Notes: generated by a model not told the origin, from the letters alone. A stretch of DNA of 34,417 nt from Crocinitomix sp. (GCA_013138735.1 WTCE01000012.1:1-34417); one strand, 5' to 3'; counted from the first letter of the stretch, positions 25,367 to 34,186 are shown. A program made the numbers and translations.

Positions 25367-26233
25367 ATGAAATTGCTACAATCAATTAGGCAAAGGATCA
25401 ATTCAATTTTTGATTATTATATCGATTTCGATCGGTCGAATTTTGTGCGACTTTTTGCCACTACTATCTTGGTTTCCCTGCTCTCTTTTGTACTTGTTAT
25501 TGCGACATCATATTTTTTTAATGGCAGAACATATACTGGCCAAAGTTTTACGGAATATGCGGAATTATATGGTGGCATATTCGGACTTATCGCTGAAAAA
25601 GCACAGATTATTTCTGCTGTAACACTTTTAAATTATGCGCTAATAGCATCACATTTTCTTAGTTTCTCTCGGTATAAACAGCACCTATCACTTACAAACT
25701 GTGTCAAAGGGCTTCCGTCTAAAAAATGGAGTCAATACTTCTTTTTTCTTGTGATACTTAGTTTAACAGAGCTTTACCCTTCTCCATATTACTATGGCGA
25801 TCAATGGAGTATTTTGGAGTACTCAATATCAGGTATAAGTTCTTTCGCGGATTGGTCCTATGAATTAGTTCGCTTTTTAGCTTTTACCTTAATGATTGTT
25901 TTTGCGTTTGTTCTTGCAAAAAAAGAAGTTACTCGGTTTTCAGTATTAAAAAAAGAACCTTATGTCATTTTAACTGCAATCCTTCTCATCTTTAGCGTTG
26001 AAGCTTTAAATCTCGCATTTACAACTGGAGTAGATAAATTCATTGGTAATTTCTTTGTGCTACTCGATTCCAAAAATTTATTTGGTATTGTAGTTGGGGT
26101 TATAAAAGTAACTACTGCTGTTATCATTGTGCCGAGTAAAATCGTGTCACTATCAAATTATGCTAGCGAAAAAAAGGTTAAACCTAGACCCATTGCATTA
26201 GAATCTGAAGATCTAATTGACGATTTTGAGTAG
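25367..26233 (+). CDS. Unknown integral membrane protein
   Basis: A 288-residue protein with about six hydrophobic segments: near 28-50 (LFATTILVSLLSFVLVIA), 72-102, 118-135, 163-182 (FLAFTLMIVFAFVLA), 195-213 and 237-258 (LFGIVVGVIKVTTAVIIVPS). The C-terminal 30 residues are polar and probably cytoplasmic. I do not recognise a family or catalytic motif. It lies 146 bp after pyk and convergent with the lamin-tail gene, only 28 bp away, with no clear terminator between them. Base composition is like its neighbours. Confidence is in its being a membrane protein, not in any function. Confidence 0.7.
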   Translation: MKLLQSIRQRINSIFDYYIDFDRSNFVRLFATTILVSLLSFVLVIATSYFFNGRTYTGQSFTEYAELYGGIFGLIAEKAQIISAVTLLNYALIASHFLSFSRYKQHLSLTNCVKGLPSKKWSQYFFFLVILSLTELYPSPYYYGDQWSILEYSISGISSFADWSYELVRFLAFTLMIVFAFVLAKKEVTRFSVLKKEPYVILTAILLIFSVEALNLAFTTGVDKFIGNFFVLLDSKNLFGIVVGVIKVTTAVIIVPSKIVSLSNYASEKKVKPRPIALESEDLIDDFE

Positions 26234-26261
26234 TAGTATTTTAGTTAGACCATAACACGAT

Positions 26262-28817
26262 CTACAATTGCCCTGCCAAAACAGTTACCAATTTAAATTG
26301 CGTTTCGTCGCCATTCGTGTTTTTAACTGAAATCAAAATAATGTAGGAACCTATGGCAGCTTTTTCGCCATCATCATTAATTCCATCCCATACAAGGATT
26401 CCTGTTTGGCCCATGAAATAATTGTCTTCTAAAAATCGAATTAATCGTCCTTGATTGTCATAAATCGTCACATCTAAAACATTATCGGAATCTGTTAAAT
26501 CGAAATTGATTGTTACCACGTCATTATAACCATCATTGTCTGGTGAAAAGAGTTGCGGATCAATGCTCACATCTCCAATTGCAACAGGCATAGCTGCTTG
26601 AGAATTCAAATAGCCTGGCGTACCCCAATCTACGTTTTCTGAGGCCGTGTGCCAATTGCTAGGGTTATTCATGCCACCTCCAAAGGTTATTCTTTCTAAG
26701 GACTTGCCATCTTCCGTATTCAGCAAAGCAAAATGATAACCATCATCATAGTGAAAATAATCAATTATGGTTGTATCTGCCCTCATCAAATAAACGGTAC
26801 CCGAATCATTCGGATAGGTTGGTAATTCTGTATCTAAAAATGCCCCTGAAGCATAAATTGAAAAATCATTGATAATGTCAGTTGAATCTTCAGTTAATGT
26901 GGCATATTGCCCTGGCAATAACAAGTATTGTTCAGAACCGATTTGTTCAAAATTTGCAATTCCTTCATCCCAACTTGCCAAAAACAATTGATTCAGATCT
27001 AATATTTTATCGGACACATTATAAACTTCGACAAAATCAGAACCACCTGTCTTAGGATCGAAAAGGATTTCATTCAAAATAATGTCTTCTGGTTCAATAC
27101 TACCTGGTAAACCAAATTTTATGGTGTCGTACCAAGCATTTCCCCAACAATCTTGCATTTCGAATAAACCAAGCGTATAAATTTGATTTTCTTCAAGGGT
27201 GAATACATTTACTTGATAGGTATCTAACGTTAAAAAATAACCTGACAAAACATCAACGGTGGGGCTTAAATATAAGGTTGGTGGAACTAAAGTGTCAAGT
27301 GCTTTGGATAAAGTGACAATCACTTCTGTTTCACTATTTACAAGCACTCCCAAAATAGATGCGGGCTCAAAATCATCAACATCTGTCCAAATTGAATTTT
27401 GAAGACCCGGCGTTCCACCGCTTGTATGTGTCGACGCTCCCCAATTGCTCGCATCACTGCAAGGCGAATCTAAATGCTTCCGCTCTAAGGTCCAACCTCC
27501 ATCATCTTTATCAGTATCTGCATACCAAGACACGAAATAATGTATTGAATCAATTTCTAAACCAGCATTATCTTTTAAAACAAGGTCATCATCTGAGTTA
27601 GTCAGTGTTGGCAGTCCACCAACTTCTAAATAGTTATCAATCCCAAATAACACCCCTTCGTCTTCACCGCAAATCACCACATATTCGTTTGGCTTTAAAA
27701 TATAGGTGTCAAAATCTGCCGTTGTTGTATTGTCGTTGATTGTCCAATCTGCTAAATCGAAAATTTTATCTGATCTATTATAAATTTCGAAAAATTCCAA
27801 CTCAGGTAAACCTATTACAGGATTCGGATCTGCCAATAATTCCGTAATAATGACATCATTCGCTTCGGCGGCTTCTGGAACAAAATATAAAAAGCTTATT
27901 ACCGCCGGCGACTCAATGGTGTTTCCATCCAAATCTTCCACGTTTTCAACTGACAGTTCATAGGTTTCGCCATTTGTAAAAGCAGTACCCGTTGTTAAAT
28001 GAACCAAGGCTGGATTTACACCATCAATAATTGCACCTGTGGCAATTCCAATGCCGCCATCCACTGAATAGTTAGAAAATACTGTACCTGTAACAGGATC
28101 AATCGGTTCAGAAAAAAGAACGTCCAACTCTGTGTCAGAAATCACCGTAACGCTTTCCAATGTAGGTGGAATTGCATCTACATAAGGATTTCCCAAATTA
28201 TCAAAATAAAACAATTCAGATCTAGAAGAAGTGTATTTACAAAACACCCCAAAATAATTTGTTGTGGTATGCATGGCATCTAAAATTGTTCCTTCTGAAA
28301 TAAATGCATAACCTCCAGTTGTATCTCTCAATAATTCCCAATTTCCTGCCACATCTCTTGTCACTCGTACACGAACTTCTGCATTATCAGAGTTAGTAGC
28401 ATCATCAAGTCCATCAATAATCTCAGTAATACTTTCTCCTGTTTGGCGGTATAAACTAATTTCGTCATCTGTGTTTCCTAGCAGAACAAAATAACCGTTT
28501 AAACTTCCTTTAAGGTTCTCTTCATCAGACACCAAATAAACACGTGTATTATTACCAGATGATGGATTAAAATCCATATTCAACCAAAAATCCCACGTCA
28601 CATCATCAATCAATGTTGTAAAGACAGATAAATAAGAAGTATCAGCTTCTGCAGGCGCCACCAAATGCAATTGATTTAGTTCGTCGACTTCAAAATTTGC
28701 GTCCATACCTGTCCAGGTGGGATCCACATTAAAGTCACCGTCCTCAAAGTCATCAGAGAACTGGGCGCTCGTTATAAACGTCACGAATAAAAAAACGACT
28801 GTTAAATAAAATTTCAT
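26262..28817 (-). CDS. Secreted multidomain protein with lamin-tail domains
   Basis: About 851 residues from ATG 28817, which begins a signal peptide (MKFYLTVVFLFVTFITSAQ). A longer frame from 28901 would add 28 residues before it and run through the asd promoter, so I reject it. Domain order: an N-terminal beta-rich domain (LamG-like; DDVTWDFWLNM), an Ig-like domain beginning PPTLESVTVISDTELDVLFS, a lamin-tail (LTD) domain with VIITELLADPNP and LEFFEIYNRSDKIFDLADW, a second Ig-like region, a second LTD with IILNEILFDP and DFVEVYNVSDKILDLNQLF, and a C-terminal FlgD-like/gliding-associated Ig domain with SPDNDGYNDV and VWDGINDDGEKAAIGSY. Such proteins are exported and surface-associated in Bacteroidota. 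The end resembles an export or cell-surface sorting domain, but it is not clearly a standard type IX signal. Confidence 0.88.
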   Translation of the reverse strand: MKFYLTVVFLFVTFITSAQFSDDFEDGDFNVDPTWTGMDANFEVDELNQLHLVAPAEADTSYLSVFTTLIDDVTWDFWLNMDFNPSSGNNTRVYLVSDEENLKGSLNGYFVLLGNTDDEISLYRQTGESITEIIDGLDDATNSDNAEVRVRVTRDVAGNWELLRDTTGGYAFISEGTILDAMHTTTNYFGVFCKYTSSRSELFYFDNLGNPYVDAIPPTLESVTVISDTELDVLFSEPIDPVTGTVFSNYSVDGGIGIATGAIIDGVNPALVHLTTGTAFTNGETYELSVENVEDLDGNTIESPAVISFLYFVPEAAEANDVIITELLADPNPVIGLPELEFFEIYNRSDKIFDLADWTINDNTTTADFDTYILKPNEYVVICGEDEGVLFGIDNYLEVGGLPTLTNSDDDLVLKDNAGLEIDSIHYFVSWYADTDKDDGGWTLERKHLDSPCSDASNWGASTHTSGGTPGLQNSIWTDVDDFEPASILGVLVNSETEVIVTLSKALDTLVPPTLYLSPTVDVLSGYFLTLDTYQVNVFTLEENQIYTLGLFEMQDCWGNAWYDTIKFGLPGSIEPEDIILNEILFDPKTGGSDFVEVYNVSDKILDLNQLFLASWDEGIANFEQIGSEQYLLLPGQYATLTEDSTDIINDFSIYASGAFLDTELPTYPNDSGTVYLMRADTTIIDYFHYDDGYHFALLNTEDGKSLERITFGGGMNNPSNWHTASENVDWGTPGYLNSQAAMPVAIGDVSIDPQLFSPDNDGYNDVVTINFDLTDSDNVLDVTIYDNQGRLIRFLEDNYFMGQTGILVWDGINDDGEKAAIGSYIILISVKNTNGDETQFKLVTVLAGQL

Positions 28818-28847
28818 AATGTTTCGAACTTCGACTGCTAAATATAC

Positions 28848-28855
28848 TACTTTTG
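28848..28855 (+). promoter_or_regulatory. -7 element of asd
   Basis: TACTTTTG matches TAnnTTTG and ends 21 nt before the ATG at 28877. A TTTC at 28822-28825 is a poor -33 candidate. On the opposite strand a TATATTTA-like box in the same interval may serve the divergent lamin-tail gene, so the two promoters would overlap. Confidence 0.45.
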
Positions 28856-28876
28856 CTTCGTCTAAAAAAATTAAGT

Positions 28877-29866
28877 ATGAAAGTAGCAATTGTAGGGGCA
28901 ACAGGAATGGTTGGAACAGAGATTATAGCTGTTTTAGAAGCTTACAATTTACCTGTGGACACTTACTATTTTGTAGCGTCAGAAAGATCTGCTGGAAAAC
29001 CCATTCAATTTAAGGATGAAACCTATACCATAATTGGTTTGTCGGATGCTGTTGAAAAGAAACCGGACATTGCTATTTTCTCAGCAGGCGGAGCAACATC
29101 TTTCGAATGGGCACCAAAATTTGAAGCTGTTGGAACAACGGTAATTGACAATTCGAGTGCTTTTAGAATGGACGAAGATAAATGTTTAGTTGTTCCAGAA
29201 ATCAATGCGGATTTATTAAAGTCAACTGATAAAATTATTGCTAACCCCAATTGTTCTACTATTCAATTGGTGATGGTATTGGCACCACTTCATAAAAAAT
29301 ATGGTGTTAAACGTGTTGTTGTTTCTACCTATCAATCTATTTCTGGATCAGGAATGAAAGCAATGCGTCAATTGGAAAATGAAAAAAATGGGGTGAAAGG
29401 TGAAATGGCTTACCCTTACCCTATTGAAGGAAATTGTTTGCCACATTGTGATTCGTTTACAGAAAATGGATACACAAAGGAAGAGATGAAGTTGACCAAT
29501 GAGACGAAAAAAATTATAGACCCATCTATTAATGTTACAGCAACCGCTGTTCGTGTTCCGGTTTCGGGAGGACATTCAGAAGCGGTTAATATTGAATTTG
29601 AATCTGATTTTGATTTGGCGGATGTTCGCAAGATTTTGCACGAGATGCAAGGCGTTACTTTGAAAGATAATATTGATACCAACACTTATCCAATGCCTTT
29701 GTATGCAAAAGGAAAAGATGATGTTTTTGTTGGTCGAATTAGACGTGATGAGAGCCAGGCAAATACTTTGAACCTTTGGATTGTTGCGGATAACTTGAGA
29801 AAGGGAGCTGCTACTAATGCTGTTCAAATTGCGGCTTATTTAATTGATAAAAAATTAGTTGGGTAA
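28877..29866 (+). CDS. asd: Aspartate-semialdehyde dehydrogenase
   Basis: A 329-residue NADP-dependent enzyme making L-aspartate 4-semialdehyde from aspartyl phosphate, at the branch to lysine/diaminopimelate, threonine and methionine. N-terminal Rossmann motif VAIVGATGMVGTE, catalytic Cys126 in NPNCST, and the C-terminal substrate-binding segment RVPVSGGHSEAVN with the catalytic His. I use ATG 28877 rather than TTG 28853: the ATG begins exactly at the Rossmann strand, and the upstream TTG falls inside the predicted promoter. Length is typical. Transcribed divergently from the lamin-tail gene and alone; the next 260 bp are repeats. Confidence 0.96.
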   Translation: MKVAIVGATGMVGTEIIAVLEAYNLPVDTYYFVASERSAGKPIQFKDETYTIIGLSDAVEKKPDIAIFSAGGATSFEWAPKFEAVGTTVIDNSSAFRMDEDKCLVVPEINADLLKSTDKIIANPNCSTIQLVMVLAPLHKKYGVKRVVVSTYQSISGSGMKAMRQLENEKNGVKGEMAYPYPIEGNCLPHCDSFTENGYTKEEMKLTNETKKIIDPSINVTATAVRVPVSGGHSEAVNIEFESDFDLADVRKILHEMQGVTLKDNIDTNTYPMPLYAKGKDDVFVGRIRRDESQANTLNLWIVADNLRKGAATNAVQIAAYLIDKKLVG

Positions 29867-30128
29867 TTTTTCAATGTGCAATTTTCAACGATCAATGATC
29901 AATGCGGTTTGACGTGTTTCTTTAATGTACAATGATCAATTTTCAATGTGCAATGCAGTTTGACTGGGTTTTCAGTGATTTAATAAGATTTGACTCGTGT
30001 AGAAGAAAGCATTTATCAATCCAATTCGTTTCACAAAGGCTGTTCAAACTAATATCGAACCAAATGAAAATCTAACAGCGAAGCGATCTAAGCACTAAAA
30101 GCGTAGCGAACATATAAGCCGCAGCGAC
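29867..30128. repeat. Low-complexity repeat region after asd
   Basis: No gene is seen. About 29871-29960 is made of short related words: TCAATGTGCAATTTTCAA, GATCAATGATCAATGCGGTT and ACAATGATCAATTTTCAATG, with a GCGGTTTGACGTG / GCAGTTTGACTGG pair. The right part (30068-30129) is a GCGAAGCGA-type repeat cluster. Confidence 0.55.
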
Positions 30129-30129
30129 C
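30068..30129 (+). repeat. GCGAAGCGA-type repeat cluster, copy 2
   Basis: Three units read AGCGAAGCGA, AGCGTAGCGA and CGCAGCGAC, about 22-25 nt apart. The first unit shares AATCTAACAGCG(A/C)AGCGATCTAA with the cluster after pyk, in the opposite orientation. Its end touches the stop codon of the substrate-binding protein (30131-30129). Confidence 0.6.
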
Positions 30130-31916
30130 TACTCTTCATCAACACCCTCTTCTGCCTCTAGAATATCATAGACGCGGACATTTCCTTTGTTGGTCTTTTT
30201 ATAATAAACCACAGAAAGATCTCTGACTTCCATTTCATTGATATCAAAATCTTGAATATCTGGATCAATTAGTCGAATATCAATATTAAAGAATAAAGGC
30301 ATGATGACAGCATCATCCATTAATATTTGATCGGCCTGAGCATATAGTTTCATTCTTTTTTCTGCGTCGATTTCAACTAAGGATTCTTCGTAAACCTTGT
30401 CAAACTCAGGATTAGAATAACGGAAGTAATTAATTGAGGTTTCTTTTCCTTCAATAATGTTTTTTCCGTGGAATAAGTATAAAAAGTTAGATGGATCTGG
30501 ATAATCAGCTATCCAACCAAAACGCCAAAAATCCACTTCACCGCGCTCCACTTTTGGATGCAATTCAGACATTGGCATTACATTCAATGCAATGTTAACG
30601 CCCAGGTTTTTATTTAACATATAGGTAATTGCATCTGCTATTTTCTCATTAACTCCTCCACTTGCATTCAAGTTCAATGTGATTTCTGGAAATCCTTTTC
30701 CGTCAGGGAAACCTGCTTCTTTCATTAATTTTTTTGCCAATGCTGGATTATATTCAAATCCCTTAACAGTTTCGCTTGGATAACCAGACATTTCAGGAAC
30801 AAATCCATTATGCGCAGGACTACCTTCTCCCTGCAAAACAAAATTTGTCAATGAGTCTCTATCCACAGCGTAGTTAAATGCGCGTCGTACACGCACGTCA
30901 GCAAATACCTTACTCGTATATAAAAAACCGTAATACTGAATATTCAAACTATTAATCGATTGTACTTCAAATTCTTTATTCAATCCATCCTTTGCTTCTT
31001 CTAAACTGCCCATGATGTTTTGAATTTCCTCTACAGGTATTCCCCATATCATGTCTAATTCATCTTCTTGAAAGGCTTTTAGCTCTGCATTTTTATCCTT
31101 AATAAAGGTAAATTCGATTTGATTTAGGAAAGGTAATTTGTTTCCAAATTCATCTGTACGCCAATAATTATTGTTTTTAACAAATACTACCTTTTTTCCG
31201 TTTTCGATTTCGGTTGGAATGAATGGACCTGAACCAACAATTTTATTTTGCATTCCATCATAACCATACCTATCAATTGCCTCTTGCGGATATGCGGCTG
31301 CAGCTAAGATGGTTAATAAGTTAGGGAAGCTAGAAAATGGATTAAGTAACTCCAATTCGAGCGTGTAATCATCTATTACTGTAATTCCTGCTACCGAAGT
31401 CTCTGCTCCACTAGCATATTCGTTTGCCCCAACAAGTCGATCTCTAAATAAAGAAGTCCATTTGTTCTCTTTGTGGTTTGAACATAAAAATTCAAAACAA
31501 TACTTAAAGTCGTTTGCATTAATTTCACGTCCTTTACCACCTGCAAAGCATTCATCATCAATATATTTTACGCCTTTACGTAAATGGAATGTATATTTCG
31601 TTTTATCTTTATCAATGTCGAAAGACTCGGCCAAACAAGGTTCAACCTCTAATGTTTTCTGATTTAGGCGCAATAAACCCTCATATCCTTGACTCGCGAT
31701 ATGAGTAGAATATATATCATTGATTGATGCTGGAAATAAACTGGTATAATCTTCTATTGAGTTCAACCTCATTACTCCTCCTTCGAATTTCCCTCCTTCA
31801 ACTTTCGTGAGTTCATTTGGATCGGTTAGTGGTTCGTCTTCATTAACTCCATTACCACCGCATGACATAACGCTAACAAGCAAGGTAAGGCAAGAAATAA
31901 AACTAAAAATTTTCAT
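30129..31916 (-). CDS. Peptide-type ABC transporter substrate-binding lipoprotein
   Basis: A 595-residue SBP_bac_5-family (DppA/OppA-like) binding protein. The signal peptide ends in lipobox SVMSC with Cys19, so it is lipid-anchored, probably in the periplasm. Family features: YEGLLRLNQKTLEVEPCLAESF and YTFHLRKGVKYID near residues 75-120, RRAFNYAVDRDSL around 345, and FWRFGWIADYPDPSNFLYLF near 460. Such proteins capture oligopeptides or related ligands. No permease or ATPase genes lie beside it in this window. A TATATTTG box (31948-31941) sits 24 nt before the ATG. It is on the same strand as porP, 56 nt downstream of it. The stop codon is bordered by GCGAAGCGA-type repeats. Confidence 0.92.
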   Translation of the reverse strand: MKIFSFISCLTLLVSVMSCGGNGVNEDEPLTDPNELTKVEGGKFEGGVMRLNSIEDYTSLFPASINDIYSTHIASQGYEGLLRLNQKTLEVEPCLAESFDIDKDKTKYTFHLRKGVKYIDDECFAGGKGREINANDFKYCFEFLCSNHKENKWTSLFRDRLVGANEYASGAETSVAGITVIDDYTLELELLNPFSSFPNLLTILAAAAYPQEAIDRYGYDGMQNKIVGSGPFIPTEIENGKKVVFVKNNNYWRTDEFGNKLPFLNQIEFTFIKDKNAELKAFQEDELDMIWGIPVEEIQNIMGSLEEAKDGLNKEFEVQSINSLNIQYYGFLYTSKVFADVRVRRAFNYAVDRDSLTNFVLQGEGSPAHNGFVPEMSGYPSETVKGFEYNPALAKKLMKEAGFPDGKGFPEITLNLNASGGVNEKIADAITYMLNKNLGVNIALNVMPMSELHPKVERGEVDFWRFGWIADYPDPSNFLYLFHGKNIIEGKETSINYFRYSNPEFDKVYEESLVEIDAEKRMKLYAQADQILMDDAVIMPLFFNIDIRLIDPDIQDFDINEMEVRDLSVVYYKKTNKGNVRVYDILEAEEGVDEE

Positions 31917-31940
31917 GGACGTCGTTTAATTTAAGGCAAA

Positions 31941-31948
31941 CAAATATA
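31941..31948 (-). promoter_or_regulatory. -7 element of the substrate-binding protein gene
   Basis: TATATTTG on the minus strand, an exact TAnnTTTG match, 24 nt before the ATG at 31916. No TTG is found at about 20 nt upstream. Confidence 0.45.
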
Positions 31949-31972
31949 TAAATTCTATTTTAATTTTCTACT

Positions 31973-33031
31973 TTAAATTGACACTCCTCTTCGCTGTGGA
32001 TTTCTATGCGTATAACGATCTGGATTTGTAAACCGTAAAGAAAGCTCAAAACCCCCGCGATAAGAGGATGCAGCGTTCAAGCCAGAAACGTTAATATCAT
32101 ATGACATCCCTACTGAAAAGGCTTGAAAATCAAAGAAGACTTGTGGTATAATTGCATCAAAAACATTGTTGACTCTAAAATTAACTCCTGCAGCGACAGA
32201 CATATCCGTTGTCATACCTGTCATTTTAGAACCAGATTTGAGTGTATATTTCATTAAAGCGCCAAACAAAAACTGATTTTGAGCCCCTTGAAATTGGGCT
32301 GTCAGATTTGGATACCAATACAAATCATTTGCTGGCGTGCCAAATATTGCAGACGCATGGAAAACGGCACGCATAGGTAATCTAGTATTTCCGTTAACGA
32401 CAAACGAGTTTTCAGGTCGGTTGATATGAAAAACGGCCAGTCCAATTTTTGCATCTTGGGGAGATCCAAAAGTCACATTACGATCATTTTTATGATACCA
32501 ATATGCAATTCCTGCCGAAAAATCGGAATATTGTTGGGGTAAATATTCAATTCCTTCACCATCATATAGTGTTGGGTCGAAATTGAGTCCAGAGTATTGA
32601 CTCCCCCACTGCATATTGCTTGTACTAATACCCGATTTACCAAAAGCTCCTTGAATCCCAACGCATAGTCTTTGATTTCGGGATAATTGAATGAGAGAAG
32701 AAAAGCTTGTCCCAATTGTTGTTGTTCCTAACTGAATATCGCCAGATACGTCCTTTGCCATGTGAATACCAAGTGCGTAGAACGTTGGTCTCCTTGCGCG
32801 GCCTTTACCGAAAGAAAATTCAGCTGAAGTAGCGTATGTTCGAAATGTTTTATTGATTGAACGCCATTGATCTTTCCAGTTCATTGTTGCGCGTATATTA
32901 CCGCTAAACGTCCCTGTAAAAGCAGGGTTAATTGAAAATTGTGTTCGGGTAACTTGAGAAAAATGAATATCCTGCCCATTTGAGAAAAATGGCATTAGCA
33001 CTATGAAGAGATATAAAAGGTGTTTTTTCAA
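31973..33031 (-). CDS. Type IX secretion system membrane protein PorP/SprF family
   Basis: A 352-residue outer-membrane beta-barrel protein of the PorP/SprF family, associated with type IX secretion and gliding in Bacteroidota. The signal peptide is MKKHLLYLFIVLMPFFSNGQ, followed by the family start DIHFSQ. The body shows alternating beta strands (QFSINPAFTGTFSGNIRATMNWKDQW region) and the family segment FEL-SLRF near the C-terminus. The start codon is TTG (33031): no in-frame ATG lies upstream and the signal peptide begins exactly here. A promoter (33090-33060) sits at the right distance. Many Bacteroidota carry several such paralogues; only one of them acts in the core secretion machine, so a precise role cannot be assigned. 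Confidence 0.93.
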   Translation of the reverse strand: MKKHLLYLFIVLMPFFSNGQDIHFSQVTRTQFSINPAFTGTFSGNIRATMNWKDQWRSINKTFRTYATSAEFSFGKGRARRPTFYALGIHMAKDVSGDIQLGTTTIGTSFSSLIQLSRNQRLCVGIQGAFGKSGISTSNMQWGSQYSGLNFDPTLYDGEGIEYLPQQYSDFSAGIAYWYHKNDRNVTFGSPQDAKIGLAVFHINRPENSFVVNGNTRLPMRAVFHASAIFGTPANDLYWYPNLTAQFQGAQNQFLFGALMKYTLKSGSKMTGMTTDMSVAAGVNFRVNNVFDAIIPQVFFDFQAFSVGMSYDINVSGLNAASSYRGGFELSLRFTNPDRYTHRNPQRRGVSI

Positions 33032-33059
33032 CTTGGTTTTTATACTTGATAATAAGGGC

Positions 33060-33090
33060 TAAAGTTACCGAATAGTTACAGTATATACAA
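33060..33090 (-). promoter_or_regulatory. Promoter of the PorP/SprF gene
   Basis: On the minus strand TTG (33090-33088), 20 nt, then TAACTTTA (33067-33060), which differs from TAnnTTTG only in the last base. Predicted start near 33055, leader about 24 nt before the TTG start codon. Confidence 0.5.
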
Positions 33091-33371
33091 GTATTCAAAG
33101 GATTGGTGTAGTTAATTTGCGCTAGGTGACATGCGCTACTTCATATTACCTAAAAATTCGAAGAGAGTTTTGCGCCTCCTTTTTTATAATTCCTTCGGGA
33201 GTTTGATAAGAGTAGAAAGCCATTGACACAGATTTCACCGTCGGCCATAGCCTTTGGCGAAGGTTCTTGGCGAAGGACTAAGCAGATAATCACTATTTTT
33301 TTTATTGCCTATGCAACATTCTCCGTAAAATGTCTCGAATAATAACTCAGATTGGTTTTTTTAGTTGATAA

Positions 33372-33403
33372 TTTGTCTTGATGCTTTGCTTAAAATAGAT
33401 TTG
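33372..33403 (+). promoter_or_regulatory. Promoter of the calcium-loop lipoprotein gene
   Basis: TTTG (33372-33375), 20 nt, TAGATTTG (33396-33403): a full match to the Bacteroidota TTTG-N20-TAnnTTTG pattern. Only about 9 nt would separate the transcript start from ATG 33416, so the leader is very short. Confidence 0.55.
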
Positions 33404-33415
33404 ATAAAAAAGCAC

Positions 33416-34186
33416 ATGAAGGTCACCACTCTCTTCTTCTCATTTTTACAATTGTTTGCCTGTTCATCTTCGCCTGAAAGATCAGATTCGTCAAATCTTG
33501 ACACAAATCAAATCAAAGTCCTCATTGATAACTCAATTAATGAAATTATCTCGCCTGTTTTCGGTTATCGATTCATCATTGCAGGTGACTTTGATGGTGA
33601 TAGAATTCAAGATACTTTGGTCGAGCATTACATAAGTCAAGACAACATGAAAGAAACGAATAAGTTTTATAAAAACATGTTGGAATATGATGATTTGGTC
33701 GACACAACAATTAAAAAACAGCCCAATTCTTATGTTCTTTGTAGCAATCCTAAAATTGACACATTACGCATCACCGACGGAGAGCAGCAATTTGGATTAT
33801 CATTCTTAAAAAATGAAGGCGATTTAACTGGTGATGGGAAAGATGAAATCTCATACGTTATTAACTGGGCAGACTGGTCAAACACGAACACTTGGCATAT
33901 AATGACTTATCGAAAAAATGCTTGGGAAACGCTTTATTCTTTTTCCATTTGGGACTGGCAATTACCGAGTCTTCCTGAAACTCAAAATCAATATGGATTA
34001 TTTGGACTTGTAAATAAAAATATTCTAGACTCCTCAGACCAAAACATTGATCAAATCAATAGCAATTTTTTAGAGTTTCCAGGTCTGGTAAGAAAAGTCA
34101 AAACCAATGTCATTGAGATTATCTTCAGAAACGAAGAAGCCATGCTTGACACAATGCAGGTCGACCTCAGGAATAAAAAACTGTAA
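33416..34186 (+). CDS. Hypothetical lipoprotein with Asp-rich calcium-binding-like loops
   Basis: About 256 residues from ATG 33416, which begins a lipoprotein signal (MKVTTLFFSFLQLFAC, Cys16). A longer TTG start at 33365 lies before the predicted promoter and is rejected. Two Asp-rich loops are visible, DFDGDRIQD and GDLTGDGKDE, spaced about 80 residues apart. This is the pattern of FG-GAP/VCBS-type calcium-binding repeats. No enzyme motif is seen. I do not recognise a family with certainty; the role may be cell-surface or envelope-related. Its TAA stop (34184-34186) lies about 4 nt from the predicted end of a group II intron on the other strand, so the gene's downstream context has been replaced by an insertion. 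Confidence 0.7.
   Translation: MKVTTLFFSFLQLFACSSSPERSDSSNLDTNQIKVLIDNSINEIISPVFGYRFIIAGDFDGDRIQDTLVEHYISQDNMKETNKFYKNMLEYDDLVDTTIKKQPNSYVLCSNPKIDTLRITDGEQQFGLSFLKNEGDLTGDGKDEISYVINWADWSNTNTWHIMTYRKNAWETLYSFSIWDWQLPSLPETQNQYGLFGLVNKNILDSSDQNIDQINSNFLEFPGLVRKVKTNVIEIIFRNEEAMLDTMQVDLRNKKL

Larger units (their letters stand above)
33032..33415. other. Divergent promoter region between porP and the lipoprotein gene
   Basis: No gene is seen. It holds promoters for both flanking genes. A 22-nt segment at 33119-33140 (GCGCTAGGTG, then ACATGCGCTACT) resembles 23564-23585. A TTGGCGAAGG word occurs twice at about 33254-33277. Confidence 0.5.

Noticed and set aside
28818-28901. Extended lamin-tail protein start at 28901
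   Set aside because: It would run through the asd promoter and place 28 residues before a good signal peptide at 28817.
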